NCBI GenBank assembly: GCA_905182495.1
Contig: CAJJBU010000003.1
Coordinates: forward strand, 124,001-188,000
Reading direction: 5' to 3'
Source: Flavobacteriales bacterium UBA952
GTDB taxonomy: Bacteria; Bacteroidota; Bacteroidia; Flavobacteriales_D; Crocinitomicaceae
Length of the DNA: 64,000 nt
Position 1 is the first letter of the stretch; each line of letters begins with the position of its first letter. The notes beneath the pieces were generated by a model that was not told the origin of the DNA, did no database searches, and worked only from the letters and a program-made list of their open reading frames with translations. The position numbers were made by a program, and so were the translations under genes. Below, piece by piece: positions 1 to 8,300 of the stretch.

Positions 1-2
1 TG

Positions 3-686
3 GATGACTTCAGCACCTCGAACTCTGAACATCAAAAAGCCTTGGCTGTCGGTTGGAATGTGCAAACACCTGGGATCGGAATTAAAGCTTCTGCGCAGCT
101 TTCTCAGATACCGTATAAGTTTGACAATTCTAATGAGGCAAAAGAAGTTTTTCCAGAAGGAAAACTAGATGCAGATTTACAGCAAGTAGATTTGAGAAAA
201 ACAAATAGCTGGCGGTTAAGAATCGGAGAAGTCGAACCCGTTGAAATGATGGAGGTTCAGCTCGTGAATTCTATTGCACCCTTTGTATTATGCAATCGAC
301 TTACAGCCTTGATGAGAAAAGACTATACTGGAAAAAAACATGTTGTCAATGTCTCAGCGATGGAAGGCAAGTTCCAAACTTTCAGAAAAGAAGACCGCCA
401 TCCGCATACCAATATGGCAAAAGCGGCTTTAAATATGCTTACACATACCTCTGCAAGTGACTTGGCTAAAGATGGGATTTTCATGAATGCGGTGGATACC
501 GGATGGGTTACTGATGAAGACCCTATTGAGCTTGCCAAATTCAAGGAAGATGTTCATGATTTCCAACCTCCTTTAGATATTGTTGATGGCGCTGCACGGG
601 TATGTGATCCTTTTATTGATGGTATAAATTCTGGAAAGCACTGGTGCGGTCAGTTTCTTAAAGACTATTTCCCGATCAGTTGGTAA
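3..686 (+). CDS. SDR-family oxidoreductase, 5' truncated by window edge
   Basis: The frame is open from base 3, so the gene starts before the window and the Rossmann glycine motif is missing. The visible part is the C-terminal half of a short-chain dehydrogenase/reductase: a VVNVSAMEG strand carrying the catalytic-type Ser, then [14 protein letters not shown], which aligns with the usual YxxxK helix, then the [11 protein letters not shown] segment after the active site. The Lys is kept but the Tyr position is Thr, so classic SDR catalysis is doubtful; the family may use another chemistry or be a binding protein. Substrate unknown. No partner gene is visible. Confidence 0.8.
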   Translation, partial: DDFSTSNSEHQKALAVGWNVQTPGIGIKASAQLSQIPYKFDNSNEAKEVFPEGKLDADLQQVDLRKTNSWRLRIGEVEPVEMMEVQLVNSIAPFVLCNRLTALMRKDYTGKKHVVNVSAMEGKFQTFRKEDRHPHTNMAKAALNMLTHTSASDLAKDGIFMNAVDTGWVTDEDPIELAKFKEDVHDFQPPLDIVDGAARVCDPFIDGINSGKHWCGQFLKDYFPISW

Positions 687-811
687 ACCACGGATTAATT
701 GCACACTAAATGCACGATCGGCCTAAAAAGTAGCGATTTACGTTTTGGCTAAAAATTGTTCCTTTTCGGCTTATATTTCATAATTTAGGGCAAATAAATC
801 AACATAAACAT

Positions 812-2953
812 ATGAAACTTATACTCAACCTCTTTTTTACACTCGTCATTTCCATTTCATTTTCGCAAAGTAATACAGGAGACCAATCTCAAACAAACCC
901 TTATGTACCAGGGGATTTAATCGTTCAGGTTTTCGACGATGCCAAGATTCGAGACCTTGTTTTTCGAGCACCTGAAAACTACAAACTGAATATTGTTAAA
1001 GAACTGTCACCTACAGCACATATTTGGCAACTGAGCTTTGATCCGAATGCAGTTTCGCATGAAACCATGATCAATTGGTTCTATGGACAGCACGAAACAG
1101 CGCTTGCTCAAAACAACTATTATTTAAAGCTAAGGTCAACAATACCCAACGACGCTACCTTTACAAGTCAGTGGCACCATAACAATACCGGGCAAACTGG
1201 TGGAACGACAGATGCAGATATCGATTCAGATTTGGCTTGGGACATCACAACAGGTGGAACAACCGCATCGGGACACGATATTGTAGTATGTCTTATTGAA
1301 AGTGGAAACCTAGACCACCAAGATCTATCCCCAAACAGATGGGTCAATACTAATGAAATTGAAAATAATGGTATCGATGATGACGGCAATGGATATGTAG
1401 ATGACTATAACGGTTGGAATCCTTTGCAAAACAATGACAACTACGGAACAGGTGCACACGGAACAAACTGCCTCGGGATGATGGGTGCAAAAGGAAATAA
1501 CGGACTTAATGTTGTTGGTGCCAATTGGGATGTAAAATTGATGGTCGTTGGAGGCTATAGTATCAATACAGATGCCAATGCTATTGAAGCTTATCAGTAC
1601 CCATATGACATGAGAGTTTTATGGAACAATTCTGGAGGGGCGCAAGGCGCATTTGTTGTGGCAACGAGTTCTTCATGGGGGATTGATGGCGAAAACCCAA
1701 ACAATCACCCAGTTTGGTGTAACTTCTATACAACACTTGGTCAAGCAGGTATACTGAATGTAGGAGCAACCACAAACTCCAATTTAAATGTCGATACCGC
1801 AGGTGACATGCCAACAGCATGTGATACGCCATATATGATTGGTGTTGGTCGTACAGATCATAATGACAATACAGCAGGTGGGTACGGTGCAACTACCATT
1901 GAATTCGGTGCTCCAGGAATTAACGTAGTTACGACTGCAGGAACAAACGGAACGACAACAACAACGGGAACTTCCTTTTCCTGTCCATTGACAGCAGGAG
2001 TAATTGGACTCGCCTATTCCATTCCTTGTGCTGACTTTATGAATACGGTGATTGGAAACCCACAAGCTGGTGCGGATATGGTATTACAAGCGATGATGGA
2101 TGGAACAGATCCTAAAGCACAATTGGCAAATAAATTCGTTACTGGAGGACGTCTAAATTCAAGAAATACACTTGACGAGCTTATGGCCGTTGGCTGTAAT
2201 GGTTCGATCTGTTTTGGTCCAAGTGGTATACAGACATCGAATGTAGCAGAAAACAATGCAGACATCGACTTTAGTGTTCAAGCTGAAGCCGATTTAACAA
2301 ATTTATACTGGAGAGAGGTTGGATCGGGAAGCTGGACACCTGAGCTTGATGTGAGTGCGCCTTTTGCACTTACTGGGCTAAGTGCTTGCTCAGAATATGA
2401 ATACTATCTAGAATCAAATTGCGGCGGTGATATTTCGAATCCTAGCTCTACTCAAACATTTGCGACACTTGGTTGCGGTGCTTGTATTGACAATCAGTAT
2501 TGCACAAATGCAGCCTCGGATGGTGTCGATGAATGGATTGAGTCCTTTACAATTGACACGTACACGAACGCATCAGGAAATGATAATGGTTATGGGAACT
2601 TCACAGGAAATCCAATTCAACTTGATGTAAATAATACGTACGATATAGAAATTGAAGTCGCTTGGGGAGGAACCCTTTATGACGAGTATTCTAGAGTTTG
2701 GATTGACCTTGATCAAAACGGTGAATTTGACGCCTCTGAATTACTGTTCGACCAAGGCGCTGCAGACCAAAGTGCAAATATCATTGGACAGGTTACGATC
2801 CCGTCAGGGACACCACTTGGAACGACTAGAATGAGAGTGCAAATGGCATATGTTGGCGGCAAACCGAACTTCCTGAAGTTTGTGATAGCTACCAATGGGG
2901 TGAAGTTGAAGACTATTGCGTTGATATTTTATCAGGAATCACTTGCGGCCTAG
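812..2953 (+). CDS. S8 (subtilisin-like) secreted peptidase, N-terminal part of a frameshifted gene
   Basis: Signal peptide at residues 1-19 (ends SFSQ). Residues about 110-460 form a subtilase domain with His216 in AHGTN and Ser388 in GTSFSCP. The third catalytic position, normally Asp in D(S/T)G, is Glu163 in LIESGN. A fibronectin-III-like stretch (about 485-580) and a GEVED domain (about 590-690) follow. Near base 2861 the reading frame slips: the true continuation (YQWGEVEDYC) lies in the next frame, so the last 27 or so residues of this ORF are out of frame. Joined with the next entry the protein is about 1,026 residues and ends in a T9SS signal. Probably exported to the cell surface or medium. 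Confidence 0.85.
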   Translation: MKLILNLFFTLVISISFSQSNTGDQSQTNPYVPGDLIVQVFDDAKIRDLVFRAPENYKLNIVKELSPTAHIWQLSFDPNAVSHETMINWFYGQHETALAQNNYYLKLRSTIPNDATFTSQWHHNNTGQTGGTTDADIDSDLAWDITTGGTTASGHDIVVCLIESGNLDHQDLSPNRWVNTNEIENNGIDDDGNGYVDDYNGWNPLQNNDNYGTGAHGTNCLGMMGAKGNNGLNVVGANWDVKLMVVGGYSINTDANAIEAYQYPYDMRVLWNNSGGAQGAFVVATSSSWGIDGENPNNHPVWCNFYTTLGQAGILNVGATTNSNLNVDTAGDMPTACDTPYMIGVGRTDHNDNTAGGYGATTIEFGAPGINVVTTAGTNGTTTTTGTSFSCPLTAGVIGLAYSIPCADFMNTVIGNPQAGADMVLQAMMDGTDPKAQLANKFVTGGRLNSRNTLDELMAVGCNGSICFGPSGIQTSNVAENNADIDFSVQAEADLTNLYWREVGSGSWTPELDVSAPFALTGLSACSEYEYYLESNCGGDISNPSSTQTFATLGCGACIDNQYCTNAASDGVDEWIESFTIDTYTNASGNDNGYGNFTGNPIQLDVNNTYDIEIEVAWGGTLYDEYSRVWIDLDQNGEFDASELLFDQGAADQSANIIGQVTIPSGTPLGTTRMRVQMAYVGGKPNFLKFVIATNGVKLKTIALIFYQESLAA

Positions 2954-3891
2954 ACGTAGATAATGCCTCTTCAAATCCTGCATGTAGTGGAAATGACAAC
3001 GGTTCACTTTCAGTTAGTGTGGCAGGAGGCTCAGGAAATTACACCTATGAATGGTCAGCTGGATTAGGCAGTTCTGCTAACGTGTCTAATGTTTCAGCTG
3101 GAAATTACAGTGTGGTCATTACGGATGTAGATGCAGCATGTGATACGACCATAAATTTCACCCTGGACTATGATGTGTCCTTAACAGTAGCTGTAGATGC
3201 ACAAAACATATCCTGTAACGGACTGACAGATGGTTCAGCAACTGCCTCTGCATCAGGCTCGTCGGATTACACCTATCAATGGACAAATGGACCAAGTGAC
3301 GCTGTTTGGGACGGGTTAGGTGCTGGTTCTTATGAAATCACCGTTTCAGATCCTAATGGATGTTCGACTACAAGTGCGGTCAATATTCAGGAGCCTGCAG
3401 CAGATCAAGCTGGATTCACCTCAAATATTAACTTCTTGAATGTTCAATTCAATAATACCTCAACAAATGGCATGTATGCTTGGGACTTCGGAGATGGTAA
3501 TGCAAGTGCGGCGACTTCACCACAGCATATTTATGGCCTCCCTGGAACTTATGAGGTCTGTCTAACGGTAACTACAGATTGTGGAGACACAGAAACTTGT
3601 AATTCGGTGACTGTCGATGAGGACGATTCGGCTATTGATGAGAATTATGCAGACTACGTCTCTGTATATCCAAATCCAACAAACTCGTTGATTAACTTTT
3701 ATGTCACGCATCCAAGTGTTAAATCGCTTGTCGTAATTGATATCATTGGAAAAGAGGTTTTCAAAACAACCATCTCGGGAGAGCTGACTACCATCAATCT
3801 TGAAAACTTCAGAAATGGTTCTTACTTCTATAAACTATTGGGAGAAGATGGAAGCACACTCCTATCTGACAAAATTGTGAAAGTAAAATAA
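2863..3891 (+). CDS. C-terminal part of the S8 peptidase: SprB repeats, PKD domain and T9SS type A sorting domain
   Basis: This frame is open from about 2851 and carries on the GEVED domain (CDSYQWGEVEDYCVDIL), so it is the displaced end of the preceding peptidase and not a separate gene; the first usable start codon in this frame (GTG 3019) is inside the first repeat. Two SprB-like repeats (GGSGNYTYEW; CNGLTDGSA), one PKD domain (WDFGDGN..SPQHIYGLPGTY) and a type A sorting domain (SVYPNPTNSLINF ... GSYFYKL ... KIVKVK) follow. The sorting domain directs export by T9SS through the outer membrane. A good terminator follows the stop. Confidence 0.85.
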   Translation, partial: TELPEVCDSYQWGEVEDYCVDILSGITCGLDVDNASSNPACSGNDNGSLSVSVAGGSGNYTYEWSAGLGSSANVSNVSAGNYSVVITDVDAACDTTINFTLDYDVSLTVAVDAQNISCNGLTDGSATASASGSSDYTYQWTNGPSDAVWDGLGAGSYEITVSDPNGCSTTSAVNIQEPAADQAGFTSNINFLNVQFNNTSTNGMYAWDFGDGNASAATSPQHIYGLPGTYEVCLTVTTDCGDTETCNSVTVDEDDSAIDENYADYVSVYPNPTNSLINFYVTHPSVKSLVVIDIIGKEVFKTTISGELTTINLENFRNGSYFYKLLGEDGSTLLSDKIVKVK

Positions 3892-3918
3892 TTGGTTTCG
3901 AGCCAAACACACCCTATT

Positions 3919-3948
3919 AAAAAGCCTCCAGAAATGGGGGCTTTTTTT
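3919..3948 (+). terminator. Rho-independent terminator after the peptidase gene
   Basis: AAAAGCCTCC and GGGGGCTTTT form a stem with one G-T pair around a short loop, followed by a T run. It lies 28 bases after the stop codon. Confidence 0.85.
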
Positions 3949-3975
3949 ATACGATAGGTGGAAAAAAAAGATAGT

Positions 3976-3983
3976 TACCTTTG
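3976..3983 (+). promoter_or_regulatory. Bacteroidota -7 element (TACCTTTG)
   Basis: Matches the Bacteroidota sigma-factor consensus TAnnTTTG, 40 bases before the start codon at 4024 and after a terminator. The -33 region is only T-rich. Confidence 0.5.
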
Positions 3984-4023
3984 ACAAAATTCTTTCCTTA
4001 ATTTTACGAATCAAAAAAAGAAA

Positions 4024-4668
4024 ATGAAATTCTTACTCCCCATTACGTTTAGTTTAATTTTTATCAACCTTTATTCTCAAAATGAAGGCCTGCTTCAATA
4101 CTCAATATCAGCGAACGCATTGGATACGAGCCTTGAAACAAGACAAAAAGTTGGTCTGATGAGAAATAGTTCCCTTCTGATTTGTTTTTCGGAGGCTTTT
4201 GCAAGAGTAGAATTCAAGATGGGAGGGAATTATGACATAATAACCATTCTTGATAAAGTCAATGAAAAATCACTGAATTTGATGTCCAGCCCAATGGGGA
4301 AATTTGCAAAACGAGCCTCAGCAAGCGAACTACAAACTGTGCCAATTAATATTGATTCTACATCGCAGGTAGAAGTTCTTAAATCTGAATTAAAGACCAT
4401 ATTAGGATATGAATGTTATAAGGTTGTCTTGAAAAACGATAGTTATAGAATTGACTATTGGTGCACGGATGAAATTGATATTGATTTATCTGAATATAAA
4501 TTAACCAATGATATGATTCCAGGGTTTCCGTTAGAGTTTTCGGCATTGTCAGAGGGGATCCAAATGAAATATAAAGCCTCAAATATTAAATTAGAATTGA
4601 ACAACAAAGAAACTCTCTTTTCTTTTGAGGTTCCTGTGGGATATACTGTGGTGGATTCAGGAGACTAA
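4024..4668 (+). CDS. Exported GLPGLI/DUF4412-like protein
   Basis: The 214-residue product has a clear signal peptide (MKFLLPITFSLIFINLYSQ). The central part fits GLPGLI/DUF4412-type proteins: a strand-rich domain with a conserved ILGYECYKVVL motif followed by YWCTDEI, usually read as a periplasmic beta-barrel or clam fold of unknown function. It has its own promoter and sits 91 bases before the surface-protein operon. Family placement is by motif only; the role is unknown. There is no lipobox and no sorting domain, so it probably stays in the periplasm. Confidence 0.75.
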   Translation: MKFLLPITFSLIFINLYSQNEGLLQYSISANALDTSLETRQKVGLMRNSSLLICFSEAFARVEFKMGGNYDIITILDKVNEKSLNLMSSPMGKFAKRASASELQTVPINIDSTSQVEVLKSELKTILGYECYKVVLKNDSYRIDYWCTDEIDIDLSEYKLTNDMIPGFPLEFSALSEGIQMKYKASNIKLELNNKETLFSFEVPVGYTVVDSGD

Positions 4669-4732
4669 GATATTAATGAATATTAATGGGGTTTCGATGA
4701 ATATTCTATTGAATGAGAAGTGAATTTTAGAC

Positions 4733-4740
4733 TACATTTG
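4733..4740 (+). promoter_or_regulatory. -7 element (TACATTTG) driving the surface-protein operon
   Basis: Exact TAnnTTTG match, 20 bases before the start at 4760, with a TTG at 4709-4711 at about the right distance for the -33 box. No other good promoter is visible between here and 22.7 kb, so this is the likely start of transcription for the adhesin operon. Confidence 0.6.
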
Positions 4741-4759
4741 CACGAATTAAGAGTTTAAA

Positions 4760-5275
4760 ATGAGTGTTTTATCCAATTGCAGACTGAGTTACAGCGTTTT
4801 TTCTTTGATATTCGTATCTTATATCACTTGTTGTCAGTCTTTTGCGTTTCTGCAGAAAACACCAACGACTAAAAATGCTAATATTTACGCAATAGACGCT
4901 CCTGAGGGATTTGATACGACCTCGTCGTTTAATGGTTATCTTTCTATACAAAATAGCGCTGCAATTATCATGCTTCAGCTAGAAAACTCGAATTATATAA
5001 GAATTTTTAAAGCTATAGATCAGTCCTATTTGGATAGAAATAAATTGAGGCTAATCGAAAAAGGTGATTTAAAAACACGCTCAGGCGACAAGGGGAAGTT
5101 CTTGACCCTTTCTTTTGACCTTAATGGAGATGTGTTTATACGGAAAATGGTTTTTATTGGAGACACAAAAAACACGCTATGGCTTAATATTACATATCCT
5201 AAAGATCTTGAGGAATTGTTAGAGCAACCCATTGAACAAAGTATTAAAACAGCAAACCTAGAGCTCCTTGACTAA
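4760..5275 (+). CDS. Exported protein with PsbP/DUF1795-like pattern
   Basis: The 171-residue product has an N-terminal hydrophobic segment (SVFSLIFVSYITCC) that could be a signal peptide or a weak lipobox. The mature part follows the order of small PsbP/DUF1795-like proteins: PEGFD near the start, a GYLSIQNSAAIIM strand, a long helix, then MVFIGDTKNTLWLNITYPK. That fold assignment is inference from the pattern. It is the first gene of the adhesin operon; the next start codon is 28 bases after its stop. Confidence 0.7.
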   Translation: MSVLSNCRLSYSVFSLIFVSYITCCQSFAFLQKTPTTKNANIYAIDAPEGFDTTSSFNGYLSIQNSAAIIMLQLENSNYIRIFKAIDQSYLDRNKLRLIEKGDLKTRSGDKGKFLTLSFDLNGDVFIRKMVFIGDTKNTLWLNITYPKDLEELLEQPIEQSIKTANLELLD

Positions 5276-5303
5276 GGATTTTAAAAAGCCTAAATCAGAA
5301 TTG

Positions 5304-8300
5304 ATGTCCCCAAAAAGAGTCCTTTTGCGTTCCTTTTTTATTGCCATATTATTTATGGTTAATCAGTTTTCATACGCCCAGCAGATTGTAAACCATATTG
5401 TGAGTTTCAACTCCGGAGCACAAAACATGTGGGGGCCTTCATTTAGTCCTTTTACCATAGACCAAGAAGTCACACTCTTTAATCAAGGGTGGAATGTGAA
5501 TTATAATACCGGAAGTGCAGGGATTTTAAATATAGCGGGGCAAAGTTTTGGAGGAGGTCTAAGTGGGTCTTTTTCCGGTGTTCTAGGAAGTAAAATTCGT
5601 ATAGAAGGTTTCACAACCGGAACAGTTGAAGTTGATTACCCAGTAGACATTGAACTAAATATGCCAACTGACTCGTCATATGACCAAGGAGATAATGTAA
5701 CAATCTCCTCATCATACAACTGTCAATCTGAATGGGACCTTGAAACCTTATATCCTACAGCGGGAGAATTCTTTTGGGATTTTTATTTTCAAATGGCTGC
5801 CTCTGCCAGTGCGCAATTATGTTTCTTCGGATGTACTACTTTTCCGATCATCCCCTCTTTTGATACAGGGCTCCAAACCCTAAATTTATTAACCATTAGT
5901 GCTTCAGGAGCATCAACAGATGGAGAAACGGGAATATGGTCTTTGGGACCTGGTGACTTTTCAGATCCTTTCGCACAAGAACCAGGAGTCTTAGGGTGGC
6001 CTTATTCTTGGCCGCCGCAGACTAACCCCCAAACATCACCATCAATAAATTTCATTCCATGGCAAGTTTATTATGGCTCTTTTTTTCCTGTTGAACTTGA
6101 AGCAGCACTCGGTCTTTCAGGGGAAGTAACTATTCCATACGTATCAACTGAAGAACAAACCACCATTAATTCAAATGGAGATATCAATGCTTGTGGCGAT
6201 TCTACATATTTCAATATTAATCTTGAGATCTTTGATCTATTGGGAGGGGTTCTATCCAATGTTCCTGGACCCGTTGGCGCCGCAGGAACCGCTTTAACCT
6301 ATCTTTCTGGCTCCGAAGAAATAGGCCCTGCTGAAGTGAGTTGGAACTTTTTTAGCGCAAGCTTTGATGCCAACGTCACCAATAAACAATGCTTTGACTT
6401 CACCCCGAAAATTTATGCTGAAATGAATTTCCCTCTTCCTGTAGACTATTCAATTATCAACGGGAACACTGGAGGTGTTTTATCAACCGGTCAATCTAGT
6501 ATTATAACCTTTAAGGTTGGAGATAAGCTTGAATACCAATACCCCTGTTACTATGAAGAAATAAATATAACGCCAACATATACAATTGACGGTAATTTCC
6601 GAAACCATACTTTTGACGAAGTTACTTTTGACTTTTTAATGAGTGCCTTTGAGTTCGGATTTGAAATCCCCCAAGTAATTGTTATTCCAGGCTTTACAAT
6701 TCCTGAGATTTGCGTCCCAATTCCCTATCCTTGCCCCACTTGGTCGAGTCCTTTTAAGTGGTGTTCATATCAAGCTTGTACCCCTCAGATTGTTGTGCCT
6801 GATTTAGGTTTTCCTGGATTTAATTTAGAGGTTGGTCCATTATGGGATACATCTTTACCTCTTGGTTCTTTTAGTTACGATTGGTTTGACCAAACATGGG
6901 AGTTAGAGGGCTTCAGTCCAGTAACTATGCCTCCTTTTTCAATGAAGGCGTCACCAATTCAGGTCTTTAGCACTGTGAACGACGTTGCATGCTTTGAAGA
7001 TTTTGGTGGAAGCATAGAAATTAACATTAGTGCTGAATCACATGCATATCCTTACAGTTTTGCATGGTCCAATGGGACTAATTTCTCTAATAATTCTGCT
7101 ACTACATCCCTCTCAAATATTGGTGCTGGCCAATATGTTGTCGATATTACAGACAACAATGGCTGTCAGCTGTTTTCTGGAGCGACCGTAAATGAACCTG
7201 CTGAACTTTACTTAAACTATACCAAGACCAATAAGAAATGTGGAGGCGGCCTAAATGATGGTTCTATTGATTTATCTGTTTTCGGAGGAACGCCACCATA
7301 TACCTTCAATTGGTCTAATGGCACAAATACGCAAGATCTTTCAGGATTGAATTCGGGTACATATTCGGTTGGTGTTACAGATTTCTTAGGATGTACAGCC
7401 TATCTCGAGGTCATTATTACCGAACCTAACCCTTTGGTGGTAAACGGCCTTTTATCACCTGTCAATTGTTCTTCAGGTGTTGACGGAGAAATAGACATTA
7501 CAGTATATGGTGGGAACCTTCCTTATAATTATTCATGGAGTTCCGGGCCAAATACTCAGGATTTGTCTGATCTTAATGCAGGGACTTACACCATAACCGT
7601 TCTCGATTCTAAAAACTGTACAATACAAGATTCATTTATAATAGATGAACCAAGTGCTCCGTTAAGTTTAAGTGCATCGCAAACAACAGTTTCATGCTAT
7701 GGGGAAAGTACAGGAGGAATAGACATAATAACAAATGGCGGAACTCCAGGATATGTCTTTCAATGGGTAAGCCCTATTAATGGTGTGCTTCCCTATTTTT
7801 CAGAAGACCTAAATAATGTACTTGCAGGGGAATACGAGCTAATTGTTACCGATTTAAATGAATGCACAACAAATCTAAATATCGAAGTAACCCAACCAGA
7901 AGACCCAATCTCCTCAGCTCCTAGTATTGTAAATATACTATGCCTTGGAAACAACTCTGGAGTCATAGAACCTAATGTTTTTGGCGGGAACTCTTCATAT
8001 GCCTTCAACTGGTCTAATGGAGACACAACGCAAGGGGTGAATGGAATGACTGCAGGAGAATACGAGTTAACCGTCACAGATATCATCGGCTGCTCGAACA
8101 CCTTTTCTTACACTATAACAGAACCTGAAATGGAACTTTCGACAACAATTGACTACCAAAACGTAGCTTGTTTTGGAACGGCAACAGGTACGATTAATAT
8201 CAATGCGCAAGGAGGAACAGGGGCGTATTCATATCAGTTAAATAATGAAGGCGGTAACGTGTCGAATCTAAATCTACTCGCTGGATCTTATGATGTAATA

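Noticed and set aside
1581..2065. Minus-strand ORFs inside the peptidase gene
   Set aside because: Low-complexity shadow frames opposite a clear conserved coding region, with no recognisable domain.
2858..2881. Programmed -1 frameshift
   Set aside because: There is no X XXY YYZ slippery heptamer or following hairpin that I can see; a missing base is simpler.
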